From CAYSJU01 sp964431495 (GTDB taxonomy: Bacteria > Omnitrophota > Gorgyraeia > Tantalellales > Tantalellaceae): 64,000 bases of DNA. A model generated the notes under the pieces. That model was not told where the DNA came from. It saw only the letters and a program-made list of their open reading frames with translations, and ran no database searches. The translations under genes were made by a program, and so were the position numbers. Below are positions 16,600 through 26,036 of this stretch, in pieces. Each line of letters begins with the position of its first letter. Within the stretch, counting starts at the first letter, position 1. The DNA is taken from contig CAYSJU010000002.1 of assembly GCA_964431495.1 (NCBI GenBank), positions 50,892 to 114,891 on the forward strand. Direction: 5' to 3'.

Positions 16600-18933
16600 T
16601 CAATAAAAGAAAAATTTTCCGACAGGCGGTTTTGTCTCTCTGGTAAAAGTATATGTCTTGCTGCCTTTTATCAGCTGCTTTTTCCCAAAGACGATTATAT
16701 TAAACCCTTTCTTTTTTCTGGATTTCGCTTTTATTTTTACCTCGCTGTTATCCACTTCGAATTCCAGCGTCTGTCCTTTCCAGTGGAACGGAAAAACGAG
16801 CTTTTCCCATGTCCTGGGCAGCCTTGGGTCCACCATTAACCCTTTCTCGCTTTTCTTCAGGCCGGCAAAACCGAAAATAAGGGCCTGGTAAGTGCCGCCA
16901 AGGCTTGCCGCGTGGGCGCCTTCATATGTGTTTCCGTAGAGGTTGCTTATGTCGGCCCTTAACGTGACGTTGAAAAAATGATACGCCCTGAAAATGTCTC
17001 CCGCGCGACAGGCCATCAGAGCGCTTATGGCCGGGCTGAGAGAAGACTTGTGGGCCGTCTTTATCATGTAAAACCGGTAATTCTCTTTAACCTGCTCAAA
17101 CGTAAAGAAATCGGACAAAAGATAAAGCATTATTATAACATCCGGCTGTTTTATCAGCTGGGTCTTTCCCATATCAACGGTACTGAGGTTTTTGGGTAAT
17201 ACTGGTATTCCGTTCTCGTCGACCTCCTTAAAGCCCGCCTTTTTCAGTTTGAAATATCCGTCAAACTGTTCAATAACGCCTTTCCTGTTTGTGTTCGATT
17301 TTTTCATCTTCGCAGCAACGGTCTTCCAGTGCCCGACCTCGCTGTCCTTTAAGTGTATTTTCTTTTTTAATGAGCTGTACACTTTCGGGGATTTTTTCTT
17401 CAGATCGTTAAAGATCCTGTACGCCGCCAGGAGGTTCCAGACGGCCATCGTGTTCGTGAACGCGTTATTGTTGACATCAATATGGAACTCATCCGGACCT
17501 ATGACGTGATTTATCTCGTAGATATCTTTTTTCTTGTTATATTCAGCCCGGCTGGCGCAAAACCGCGCTGTCTCAAACATTATCTCACAACCATAGTCCT
17601 TCATGAACTCTTCGTCATCAGTCGCATTGTAGTAACTCCTCACCGCGAAAGCTATATCCGAGGTGATGTGCTGTTCCATCTTGTTGGTGAATATCTTGAC
17701 TATCTCACCGTTAATATCCTTTGCCCAGGTCGGGGTATCATCAAAACCCGATCCAGCGGACTCCCACGGGAACATGGCCCCTTTATACCCCGCTTCTTTT
17801 GCGATGGTCCTCGCCTGATCGAGCCTTTTGTACCTGTAAAGAAGCATGTTCCTGGCGACGCGCGGGTTGGTATGAACATAAAAAGGCAGAAGAAATATCT
17901 CTGTGTCCCAGAAAATATGCCCCCTGTAGCCTTCTCCGGAAAGGGTCCTGGCGCCTATGCTTGAAACCCCGTTATCGAAGTATCCGCATATCAGCATGTG
18001 ATAGATGTTAAAACGCATGTTTATCAAAATATTGGCTACACCTTTTATCACGATATCTGATGCTTCCCACAATTTTGCCCATGCCTGTATGTGTTCGTTC
18101 AGCAAGGTGTCAAACTTTGAATGGAACGCCTTGTAAAATTTCTTAAAGGCGGCCTCCCTGTGTTTAGGGATCGCTTTGTCAGCCGGAACATCCTCGATGT
18201 AGAATATCTTCGTGAACACGATCGGCTTTCTTTTTTTTACCCTTATTCTGAAAATGTTATCCTTCGCGTAGGTCTTTTTCCCCTCATACTCGTAATAAAA
18301 ACCGCTCCAGTACACAAGCGCGTATTTTTTCGCAAAGGTCTCCACGGAAAGATAGCCGGCGTTACTTTTTTGTCCCAGTTCTCTTACCCGGAAATGCTTC
18401 TTCCTCCCCTCGGTAACGCTTCCCGCGTTATAAACAGAAGTATCTATGTTCGTCTCTACATCTACCGAGTAATCTTTATCAAGGGGGGTCAGGACTATCT
18501 GCATCGCTCCGATGTTCTTGTTATGCATTGAAATAAACCTTAAAGACTGATAGTCGAATCTGTCGCCTTTGCTGTTCCTGTATCGTGTATTCCTTAATAA
18601 AAGGCCCTTTTTCATGTTAAGCACTCTTTTATGGCTGAGGACCTCCATCGCGCTTACACCTATTTTCTCTCCAGTGACAGTGAATTTAAAATTAACCGGA
18701 TTGGGGAAATTGACCATTTCCGACACCTGCGCCGTCAGCTTATCATATATCCCCGTGATATAGGTCCCGGGCCTGGCGTCATAAGGGATCTCTTCCATCA
18801 CGGCCCTTGATCCTATATAGCCGTTACCCAGGGCGAACTGTGTTTCGCGTATGGCCTGAATGCCTTTATCCCATTCGGTCTCCTTTATGATCCATAAATG
18901 GTCTTCCATGAATCTTGAATATGATTCCTTCAT
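16600..18933 (-). CDS. GH65 family disaccharide phosphorylase or hydrolase
   Basis: Inverting alpha-glucoside phosphorylase family (maltose, trehalose, kojibiose or nigerose phosphorylases); most members convert a disaccharide plus phosphate to beta-glucose 1-phosphate plus a sugar. The (alpha/alpha)6 barrel region shows YRGHIFWDTEIFLLPF near 325-340 and NHVIGPDEFH with the general acid Glu482. Length 777 aa is normal. The specificity loop is not assignable by eye. No beta-phosphoglucomutase is in the window. GAGGGG precedes the ATG. It heads an apparent operon with the GT4 gene and the gcv genes. Confidence 0.88.
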   Translation of the reverse strand: MKESYSRFMEDHLWIIKETEWDKGIQAIRETQFALGNGYIGSRAVMEEIPYDARPGTYITGIYDKLTAQVSEMVNFPNPVNFKFTVTGEKIGVSAMEVLSHKRVLNMKKGLLLRNTRYRNSKGDRFDYQSLRFISMHNKNIGAMQIVLTPLDKDYSVDVETNIDTSVYNAGSVTEGRKKHFRVRELGQKSNAGYLSVETFAKKYALVYWSGFYYEYEGKKTYAKDNIFRIRVKKRKPIVFTKIFYIEDVPADKAIPKHREAAFKKFYKAFHSKFDTLLNEHIQAWAKLWEASDIVIKGVANILINMRFNIYHMLICGYFDNGVSSIGARTLSGEGYRGHIFWDTEIFLLPFYVHTNPRVARNMLLYRYKRLDQARTIAKEAGYKGAMFPWESAGSGFDDTPTWAKDINGEIVKIFTNKMEQHITSDIAFAVRSYYNATDDEEFMKDYGCEIMFETARFCASRAEYNKKKDIYEINHVIGPDEFHIDVNNNAFTNTMAVWNLLAAYRIFNDLKKKSPKVYSSLKKKIHLKDSEVGHWKTVAAKMKKSNTNRKGVIEQFDGYFKLKKAGFKEVDENGIPVLPKNLSTVDMGKTQLIKQPDVIIMLYLLSDFFTFEQVKENYRFYMIKTAHKSSLSPAISALMACRAGDIFRAYHFFNVTLRADISNLYGNTYEGAHAASLGGTYQALIFGFAGLKKSEKGLMVDPRLPRTWEKLVFPFHWKGQTLEFEVDNSEVKIKAKSRKKKGFNIIVFGKKQLIKGSKTYTFTRETKPPVGKFFFY

Positions 18934-19023
18934 ATATCGATCCCCTCGTTAAAATGGCGCTGAATGATTATTATATTAATACAGTAAATATACCACGAAA
19001 TATGGCTTTTGGGAATTCAATCT

Positions 19024-19944
19024 TTATGAACGCGGGCCCTTAAACGCTAGATAGGACTCATGTGCCCTGAATGAACTCCTGACCATGGGACCGGAACTTA
19101 CTGTCTTGAACCCCTTTCTCCTGGCTTCTTCTTCGAGCGCCCTGAATTCTCCGGGAGTATAATACTTTTTTACGGGCCAGTGGTCCACGGACGGGCTTAA
19201 ATACTGGCCCATGTACAGGATATCAACACCCACATCTCTCAGATCTTCAATAGTGCGGATTATCTCTTTTTTTGTCTCTCCCAAGCCCGCGATAATGGCG
19301 GACTTTACGGCGATATCCGGGTTCTGCTTCTTAAGTAAAGCAAGCGTTTGAAGGGATCTCCCGTAATCCGCTTCGGGCCGTATCGCGGGGTACAGGGATT
19401 CCGGCATCTCCATATTATGTCCGACTACTTTTGCGCCTGAAAAAGCTGTCTCCCGCAAAAGGTCCGGGTCAGCGCCCATGTCCGGAATAAGAAGCTCTAC
19501 CAGGACTCCCGGATCCTTTGCCTTGATCTCCTTCACCGTCCTGACAAACTGCCCCGTTCCTTTATCCGAAAGATCATCACGGGTAACGGAAGTTATAACA
19601 ACGTATTTCAGTCCCAGCTCGCTTACCGCCCTGGCGATCCTTGCGGGTTCAGCGGTATCGGGCCCTTCCGGGCTCTTCCCCGCAACATTGCAAAAACCGC
19701 ACCTTCTTGTGCAGTTCCTCCCGAGTATCATAAAAGTTACATGCCTCTTCCCCCAGCACTCTCCCCTGTTCGGGCAGGCCGCGTCCACGCAAACACTGTT
19801 CAAGTTCAGCTCTTTTAAAAGGTCCCTGACCTTCCCGGAGTTCTCATCCCATGAGATCTTCCCACGGATCCATGGCGGTCGTTTCGGTATATTGTTTATC
19901 ATATTTTTTTCACTTTTTTCCACCCTTCTCTCTTCACTCATCAC
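19024..19944 (-). CDS. lipA: Lipoyl synthase
   Basis: Radical SAM enzyme that inserts two sulfurs into octanoyl groups on lipoyl domains such as GcvH. Auxiliary cluster cysteines are Cys52, Cys57 and Cys63 (CX4CX5C), the SAM cluster CX3CX2C is Cys78, Cys82, Cys85, and the C-terminal RSSFRAHE supplies the serine ligand. The first 14 residues (MMSEERRVEKSEKN) are encoded by a purine-rich simple repeat; the true start may be Met15 at 19902 (MINNIPKRPPWIRGK), but no better ribosome site is seen there. It follows the DUF72 gene by 3 nt. No lipB was seen. Confidence 0.95.
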   Translation of the reverse strand: MMSEERRVEKSEKNMINNIPKRPPWIRGKISWDENSGKVRDLLKELNLNSVCVDAACPNRGECWGKRHVTFMILGRNCTRRCGFCNVAGKSPEGPDTAEPARIARAVSELGLKYVVITSVTRDDLSDKGTGQFVRTVKEIKAKDPGVLVELLIPDMGADPDLLRETAFSGAKVVGHNMEMPESLYPAIRPEADYGRSLQTLALLKKQNPDIAVKSAIIAGLGETKKEIIRTIEDLRDVGVDILYMGQYLSPSVDHWPVKKYYTPGEFRALEEEARRKGFKTVSSGPMVRSSFRAHESYLAFKGPRS

Positions 19945-19967
19945 CCATCACCCTTCACCCGTCACTT
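19936..19967. repeat. Simple TCACCC-type repeat at the DUF72-lipA junction
   Basis: Minus strand reads GGGTGAAGGGTGATGGGTGA followed by TGAGTGAAG. It supplies the last codons and stop of the DUF72 gene and the start of lipA. The 16-nt core ACTCATCACCCATCAC is also present at 27758-27773, again at a gene end. Confidence 0.6.
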
Positions 19968-20682
19968 TCATTAACCGTAAGGCATCCCTGGGCGCGTGCG
20001 CTTCTGAATCGTTATTAAAATACACATACACCTCTTTACCCTTATCGGCCGCTTCGGTGATGATCTTTATCCATTTCCGCAAGCGGGACAATGGATACCC
20101 TCCAGCGTACTTCCCGCTCGTTCCGTGGAACCTTATATAGCATATGTCCCCGACTAATATCAGCGGCGATCCCGACCCTTTCATGTCATGGAGACACATG
20201 GACATCCTTTTAGCGGACAATATGTCATACACTCTTTTTTCGTACCAGGAGTTGTTCCGAAACTCAAAAACATAGCCCTGTCCTTTGGGCAGAATATCGG
20301 TAAAACTATCCAGCCTTTCCGTGTTGACATTCCAACGCGGAGGCAGCTGGAACAACACGGGCCCCAGATGCCTGCCGAGTATGCTGGCATGGTCAAGAAA
20401 GTTCTTTACGGGCTCTTCGACATCTTTCAATTTTTTCATGTGAGTAATGAACCGGCTGGCCTTTACCGCGTACATAAAACCTGCCTTCGCCTGTTCGCGC
20501 CATTTTTCAAACGTGGAATGGGTGGGGAGCCGATAAAAGGTGTTGTTTATCTCGACAGTGGAAAACAGTGACGAATATTTCTTAAACCAGTCTCGGGATG
20601 AACTTTTCTCTTTATAGAAACGCCCCCGCCAGTCTTTGTAGTTCCAGCCGGAGCAGCCTATATGTATCCTGGATCTTCTCAT
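19948..20682 (-). CDS. DUF72 (YecE-like) protein
   Basis: Member of PF01904 (DUF72), a TIM-barrel family of unknown biochemical role. Family blocks are HIGCSGWNYKDWRGRFY near the N-terminus, YSSLFSTVEINNTFYRLPT near 36-54, LGPVLFQLPPRW near 105 and YVYFNNDSEAHAPRDAL near the end. The 244-aa length is typical. Its start overlaps the nifJ stop by 4 nt, and it is followed by lipA. The last residues (VTGEG) come from the simple repeat at 19936-19967. Confidence 0.88.
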   Translation of the reverse strand: MRRSRIHIGCSGWNYKDWRGRFYKEKSSSRDWFKKYSSLFSTVEINNTFYRLPTHSTFEKWREQAKAGFMYAVKASRFITHMKKLKDVEEPVKNFLDHASILGRHLGPVLFQLPPRWNVNTERLDSFTDILPKGQGYVFEFRNNSWYEKRVYDILSAKRMSMCLHDMKGSGSPLILVGDICYIRFHGTSGKYAGGYPLSRLRKWIKIITEAADKGKEVYVYFNNDSEAHAPRDALRLMKVTGEG

Positions 20683-23600
20683 TGATCCTGTTCTGTCTTT
20701 TCACAGTACTTTCTTTCAGACAGATATTTATAAAAATCATACGTGTCTTTCACGTGCTTCTGGGCCTTTTTCAGCAGCATCTCCGCTCTTTCCGGATTGG
20801 ATCTTTTGAGTATGTTATAGCGGTTCTCTTTATAAAGATAATCTTCCAGTTTTATATCCGGAACTTTGCTGTCAAGCACAAGAGGATTCTTACCCTGTGT
20901 GCACAGCTCGGGGTTATACCTGAACAACGGCCAGTGTCCGGCCGCTACCGCCCTTTTCTGCTCATCAAGCCCTTTGGTCATGTTGATGCCGTGAGCTATA
21001 CACTGGGAATAGGCGATTATGATCGAGGGGCCGTCATAGGCTTCCGCTTCAAGGAACGCCTTTATTGCCTGCACCTGATTCGCCCCAAGCGCTATCTTGG
21101 CCACGTAAATATACCCGTAGGTCATGGAGATCAAGCCCAGGTCTTTTTTATATATGGGTTTTCCGCTGGCGGCAAATTTAGCGACAGCTCCCATAGGAGT
21201 GGATTTGGAAGCCTGCCCGCCTGTATTGGAATACACCTCGGTATCAAGGACCAGGAGATTGACGTTCTCCCCAGAGGCTAACACGTGGTCCAGCCCTCCA
21301 TAACCGATATCATAGGCCCAGCCGTCACCGCCAACGCCCCATACGGATTTCTTTATAAAATACTCGACCACGGATAGAAGTTCATCACAGTCTTCAGTGC
21401 CGCATTTCTTTAAGAGTTCCTTCAGTTTTGAAACACGCTGCCGCTGCTCCTCGATCCTCTGCTGATCGGACTGGTCAGCGGACCTCATTTCTTTGAGAAG
21501 CTTTTCTGTTTCCGCGCCGCACGTCTTGCCGGCCATGATCCTGTCCGCGAGCTCATGCGCGTATTCGGTGTACTTGTCCACTGCAAGGCGCATGCCATAC
21601 GCTATTTCCGCGGTGTCCTCAAAAAGCGAGTTGTTCCAGGCTGGACCGCAACCGTCCGCACGCTTGGCATAAGGCGTGGTGGGCAGATTTCCGCCGTAAA
21701 TGGACGAACACCCGGTCGCGTTGGCGATTATAGCCCTGTCCCCGAAAAGCTGCGTCATCAGTTTTACATATGCTGTCTCACCGCAACCTCCGCATGCTCC
21801 GGAAAACTCAAAAAGCGGCTTGATGAACTGGCTGCCTTTCATGGTGTTGCGCTGGTATAGCCCCGGGTCCGTGTCCGGCAAGCCGAGAAAGAACTTGAAA
21901 TTTTCGCTTTCCTTTTCACGCAGCTCTTCCTGTGGCATCATCTTAATCGCTTCCTTGTCCTTCATGGGACATTGCTCAACGCACGTCCCGCACCCGACAC
22001 AATCCTCCGGAGCCACCTGGAGCGTATAGACGTATCCTTCAAGGCCCTTCGGAGGTTTAGGCGCTGTATGCTTGAAGGTCTCGGGCGCGTCTTTTAAAAG
22101 CTCCTCTTTATATAACTTGGGACGTATGGCAGCATGCGGGCACAGAAGAGAACATTTGCCGCACTGGATGCATGTCTCGGGATTCCAGACAGGAATGTTT
22201 ATCGCGATATTCCGTTTTTCGTACTGTGTCGTCCCCGAGGGCCAGGTTCCGTCGAACGGCATCTCCGATACTTTTACCGTATCTCCTTCTTTGCGCATGA
22301 TCTTGGCCGTGGTCGTCTTTACAAATTCCGGCGCGTCCTCGGGAACCGTCGGCTTCTCCACTATCTTGCCGGTGAACTTTTCCGGCACTTTGACCTCCTC
22401 TATGCGGGAAAGGGCCTTACCAGCGCCCGCGATATTCATTTCAACGATCTTTTCCCCTTTGATCCCATAGGTCTTTTTGACCGATTCCTTGATCGCCTTG
22501 ACCGCGAGCTTCTCATCGATCACCTTGGAGATCTTGAAAAATGCGGTCTGCATTATGACATTTATCCTCTCCCCCAGCCCTACTTCCCGGGCTATCTTTG
22601 CGGCATCGATAATGTAAAATTTGAGCTTTTTATCTATTATCTGTTTCTGGACCTTAGGGGGTATATGCTCCCACACTTCATCCTTGCCATAAAGGGAATT
22701 AAGAAGAAAGATCCCGCCTTCCTCGATGTTTTTTAACATGTCGTACTTTTCAAGGAACGAAAAATTATGACAGGCCAGGAAATTTGCGCGTGTGATCAGA
22801 TACGGGCTTATGATCTTGTTTTTACCGAAACGAAGATGCGAGACCGTCACGGCCCCTGATTTCTTGGAATCATATTCAAAATACCCCTGGGCGTAGTTGT
22901 CTGTCTCCTCTCCGATGATCTTTATGGAGTTCTTGTTAGCGCCCACGGTCCCGTCAGCGCCCAGACCGTAGAACATGGCCCTATAGGTATCCGCCTTCTC
23001 AACACTGAAAAAAGGATCGTAATCAATGCTGGTGTCGGTCACGTCATCATTTATCCCGACAGTAAAATGGTTCTTGGCATCATCTTTGGCGAGGTTATCA
23101 AATACGCCCTTTGCCATGGCGGGCGTGAACTCATGGGACCCAAGGCCGTATCTACCGCCAACTATCCTGGGATATTGCTTGAACGAAACCTGGCCGCGCT
23201 CCATGCCTTCCCCGACAGCGGTCCTTACGTCTTCGTAGAGGGGTTCGCCAAGGCTGCCCGGCTCTTTTGTCCTGTCCAGCACCGCTATGGCCTTGACGGT
23301 CGGCGGCAGGGCTTCCGCGAAAGCTTTAACGTCGAACGGCCGGTAAAGTCGCGCCTTTATTACCCCGAGTTTTTCGCCTTTTTCATTCATGTTCTCCACC
23401 GTCTCTTCCACTGTTTCGCCGCCCGACCCCATGATAACTATGACCCTGTCCGCGTCTTTGGCCCCCACGTATTCGAAAAGCCTGTACTGTCTACCCGTTA
23501 TCCCGGCGAACTTATCCATTGCCTTCTGCACAATGCCGGGACAGGCGAGGTAGAACTTATTCACTGATTCGCGGCCCTGAAAATAGACATCCGGGTTCTG

Positions 23601-24257
23601 TGAAGTGCCGCGGATGATCGGCCTTTCCGGCGACATGCCCCAGGCGCGGTGGGCGCGAATGAGCTTCGGGTCGAGCATCTCTTTCATTTCATCAAATGGG
23701 AGTTCTTCTATTTTCTGTATTTCATGGGAAATTCTGAACCCTTCGAAAAAGTGAAGGAACGGGATCCTCGCCTCCAAAGTGGCGGCCTGGGCTATGAGCG
23801 AAAAATCCATGGCTTCCTGTATGCTTCCGGAAGAAAGCATTGCCCAACCCGTGGATCGGGCGGCCATTACGTCAGAATGGTCACCGAAGATCGACAGCGC
23901 CTGGCAGGCGATTGAACGGGCGGCGATATGAAAGACCGTGGGCGTAAGCTCACCGGCGATCTTGAACATGTTGGGTATCATCAAAAGGAGCCCCTGGGAC
24001 GCCGTGAACGTCGTGGTCAGCGCTCCGGTAGTCAGCGCGCCGTGGACAGCGCCTGACGCGCCACCTTCTGACTGCAATTCAGCCACCACCGGGATCGTGC
24101 CCCATATATTCTTCTCCCCCTTAGCGGATTTGGAATCCGCTATCTCTCCCATATCCGATGAAGGGGTTATTGGGTATATGGCTATGACCTCGTTTGTAGC
24201 GTGAGCCACATGCGCTACAGCGCTGTTCCCGCTATGGGGAACCATCTTGCGTTCCAT
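20679..24257 (-). CDS. nifJ: Pyruvate:ferredoxin (flavodoxin) oxidoreductase
   Basis: Single-chain PFOR converting pyruvate and CoA to acetyl-CoA, CO2 and reduced ferredoxin; central to anaerobic metabolism and oxygen-sensitive. At 1192 aa it has all domains: the N-terminal pyrimidine-binding domain (NEVIAIYPITPSSDMGE), the gamma-like domain (GSGGETVEETVE, then GLGADGTVGANKNSIKI), a ferredoxin domain with two 4Fe-4S motifs (CIQCGKCSLLCP and CVGCGTCVEQCP), and the TPP domain (GVGGDGWAYDIGYGGLDH, NTGGQASKSTP). The cysteines for the third cluster are also visible (SGACGGCGET). It has a strong promoter at 24332-24360 and AGGAGG before the ATG, and it leads a DUF72-lipA operon. Confidence 0.97.
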   Translation of the reverse strand: MERKMVPHSGNSAVAHVAHATNEVIAIYPITPSSDMGEIADSKSAKGEKNIWGTIPVVAELQSEGGASGAVHGALTTGALTTTFTASQGLLLMIPNMFKIAGELTPTVFHIAARSIACQALSIFGDHSDVMAARSTGWAMLSSGSIQEAMDFSLIAQAATLEARIPFLHFFEGFRISHEIQKIEELPFDEMKEMLDPKLIRAHRAWGMSPERPIIRGTSQNPDVYFQGRESVNKFYLACPGIVQKAMDKFAGITGRQYRLFEYVGAKDADRVIVIMGSGGETVEETVENMNEKGEKLGVIKARLYRPFDVKAFAEALPPTVKAIAVLDRTKEPGSLGEPLYEDVRTAVGEGMERGQVSFKQYPRIVGGRYGLGSHEFTPAMAKGVFDNLAKDDAKNHFTVGINDDVTDTSIDYDPFFSVEKADTYRAMFYGLGADGTVGANKNSIKIIGEETDNYAQGYFEYDSKKSGAVTVSHLRFGKNKIISPYLITRANFLACHNFSFLEKYDMLKNIEEGGIFLLNSLYGKDEVWEHIPPKVQKQIIDKKLKFYIIDAAKIAREVGLGERINVIMQTAFFKISKVIDEKLAVKAIKESVKKTYGIKGEKIVEMNIAGAGKALSRIEEVKVPEKFTGKIVEKPTVPEDAPEFVKTTTAKIMRKEGDTVKVSEMPFDGTWPSGTTQYEKRNIAINIPVWNPETCIQCGKCSLLCPHAAIRPKLYKEELLKDAPETFKHTAPKPPKGLEGYVYTLQVAPEDCVGCGTCVEQCPMKDKEAIKMMPQEELREKESENFKFFLGLPDTDPGLYQRNTMKGSQFIKPLFEFSGACGGCGETAYVKLMTQLFGDRAIIANATGCSSIYGGNLPTTPYAKRADGCGPAWNNSLFEDTAEIAYGMRLAVDKYTEYAHELADRIMAGKTCGAETEKLLKEMRSADQSDQQRIEEQRQRVSKLKELLKKCGTEDCDELLSVVEYFIKKSVWGVGGDGWAYDIGYGGLDHVLASGENVNLLVLDTEVYSNTGGQASKSTPMGAVAKFAASGKPIYKKDLGLISMTYGYIYVAKIALGANQVQAIKAFLEAEAYDGPSIIIAYSQCIAHGINMTKGLDEQKRAVAAGHWPLFRYNPELCTQGKNPLVLDSKVPDIKLEDYLYKENRYNILKRSNPERAEMLLKKAQKHVKDTYDFYKYLSERKYCEKTEQDQ

Positions 24258-24331
24258 GAAAAACCTCCTATTTAAACAGATTTAATAGTTAAAGGACGTA
24301 TAAATACGTTAAGGGCCTGATACGGTTTTTA

Positions 24332-24360
24332 ATTATAACACACTAACTGTATGATGTTAA
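24332..24360 (-). promoter_or_regulatory. sigma70-type promoter of nifJ
   Basis: Minus strand: TTAACA (24355-24360), 17-nt spacer, TATAAT (24332-24337), leaving a leader of about 65 nt with no obvious structure. Confidence 0.75.
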
Positions 24361-24383
24361 GAGGGATTTTGAGAAAATAAGAT

Positions 24384-24418
24384 GAAAAAGGGCGGTTATT
24401 GGTTTAACCGCCCTTTTC
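24384..24418 (-). terminator. Intrinsic terminator of the membrane-protein gene
   Basis: Stem AAAAGGGCGGTTA with its complement (24386-24398 / 24405-24417), 6-nt loop, then a T-run on the minus strand. It ends the gene at 24462 and separates it from the nifJ promoter. Confidence 0.85.
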
Positions 24419-24461
24419 AATATCCGATCCATCCATTGGCCGTGTCCCGATTGCCGGAAAC

Positions 24462-25265
24462 TCAGGCCGTCATCTGACCCTCTCCCCCTTGGTGCGACTG
24501 GAGACCCTCGTTTTTTATCAGGGAGAGATAAAAGCTCATAAAGGCAACCATCATCACTATCGGTATATAGGACTGGACCGCCGCGTTTATGATGGAGAGT
24601 ATGATCCTGCTGGCAATGTCGCCGAGAGGGATAGTAATAAGGCCGGCAAGAAAACCGACCACCAGCGAGATCACGAGACTCACCAGGAGCAGAACGATAA
24701 ACACGCCCAGGGTCCTCCAAAAATTCTTTACCGCGACCAGGATCCCTCTTTTCAGGGCCGCAATGGCCCCTATATCTTCCACAACAATGCTGTATATAGG
24801 GTAGATAAGCAGTGTGATAACACCTACTGCCACTATGGTCACGATAAGCGCCACCAGGCTCCTCATTACGGCATTATCGCCCAGAAGCAATAACCCGGCG
24901 CTTATCAGGGACAGCACCAGGACAATGCCTATTGCTATAAGCAGATAGATCAGCAAAAGCCCCAATATGCGAACATAAAATTTGCTGCCATAACCGGTAA
25001 ACTGCGCCAGACTTGAAGAACCGGTCTTCAGCTGGTCATTTACGGTCCCAAGCGCGCCACCCTGCAGGTATATAAAAACAAGGAAAAACAGAATACTTGA
25101 GATTATCGATACTGCCACGATCGCCGGATTCCCCGCATTAGCCGGATTGGTCAGTGGCAGGCTGATCAATCCTATTACCACGTTGAAAATAAAGAATATC
25201 AGGACCAAGCTCATAAGCTTTGACGCCTGCACAAAACCTTTTTTTATGGCTTCGAATATTCCCAT
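24462..25265 (-). CDS. Multi-pass membrane protein of unknown function
   Basis: I do not recognise a named family with certainty. The 267 residues hold about six hydrophobic helices (around 17-40, 50-70, 105-130, 137-165, 190-220 and 230-255), with a conserved-looking YPIYSIVVEDIGAIAALKRG between helices 4 and 5. This layout resembles the glycerophosphodiester phosphodiesterase membrane-domain type and related DUF families that act as membrane anchors. No catalytic motif is seen. It appears monocistronic, with its own terminator (24384-24418). GGAGG precedes the ATG. Confidence 0.7.
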   Translation of the reverse strand: MGIFEAIKKGFVQASKLMSLVLIFFIFNVVIGLISLPLTNPANAGNPAIVAVSIISSILFFLVFIYLQGGALGTVNDQLKTGSSSLAQFTGYGSKFYVRILGLLLIYLLIAIGIVLVLSLISAGLLLLGDNAVMRSLVALIVTIVAVGVITLLIYPIYSIVVEDIGAIAALKRGILVAVKNFWRTLGVFIVLLLVSLVISLVVGFLAGLITIPLGDIASRIILSIINAAVQSYIPIVMMVAFMSFYLSLIKNEGLQSHQGGEGQMTA

Positions 25266-25433
25266 GTCCTACCTCCTTGAAAAATTGGGATTAATTGGGC
25301 TTTAAAATCCAAGTCTATCACCATTATTACCATTTAGAGTATAATGATAATATGAACCCAGTCAAGACCTAAGAAATGAATACTGACAGTTAAGCATAAA
25401 TTCGAAATGCGAATATCGAGATCCGGATCTGAT

Positions 25434-26036
25434 TTACACTCCCCGCCGTTCCTCGAACGCCCGCTGAAGGGTCGCCACATCCGCGTATTCCAGAGTGGCG
25501 CCAACGGGAACGCCACGGGCGAGCCGCGATATCTTTACTTCATATGGCTTCAAAACCTTAAAAAGGTACAGGGCAGTGGTCTCACCTTCCGTGGTAAAAT
25601 CGGTCGCGATTATAACTTCCCTGACATCTCCTTTTTTTGCCCTTTTAAGCAACCCTTCTATTTTGAGCTCATCCGGTCCCACCCCTTCCAGGGGAGAAAG
25701 CGATCCAAGCAGCACGTGATAGGTCCCGTTATATACCCCGCCTTTTTCCATGGCGATGACCCCGCCCGGCTCTTCCACAACGCATATTTTTGACCTGTCC
25801 CGGGAACCATCCGAACATATCGAACAAACTTCCCCCTCGCTGAGGTTGTTGCACGTTTTGCAGAACCTTACGTTATCCTTGACCGCGTGTATGGAATCTA
25901 CCAGTGCACCGATGTATTTAGGTGGGGATTGGAGTATGTGAAAGGCCAGCCTTTGCGCGGACCTCGCACCTATCCCGGGCATAGCGCTGAACTCTTTGAT
26001 AAGCCTTTGAATGGCCGGTGGGAAAGCTTTATTCAC
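25434..26036 (-). CDS. recR: Recombination mediator RecR
   Basis: Ring-forming protein of the RecFOR gap-repair pathway. It has the helix-hairpin-helix MPGIGARSAQRLAFHIL (19-35), the C4 zinc finger Cys59, Cys62, Cys71, Cys74, and a Toprim domain starting ICVVEEPGG near residue 84. The 200-aa length is exact for the family. It overlaps dnaX by 4 nt, the common bacterial dnaX-recR arrangement; the ybaB gene usual between them is missing here. Confidence 0.96.
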   Translation of the reverse strand: MNKAFPPAIQRLIKEFSAMPGIGARSAQRLAFHILQSPPKYIGALVDSIHAVKDNVRFCKTCNNLSEGEVCSICSDGSRDRSKICVVEEPGGVIAMEKGGVYNGTYHVLLGSLSPLEGVGPDELKIEGLLKRAKKGDVREVIIATDFTTEGETTALYLFKVLKPYEVKISRLARGVPVGATLEYADVATLQRAFEERRGV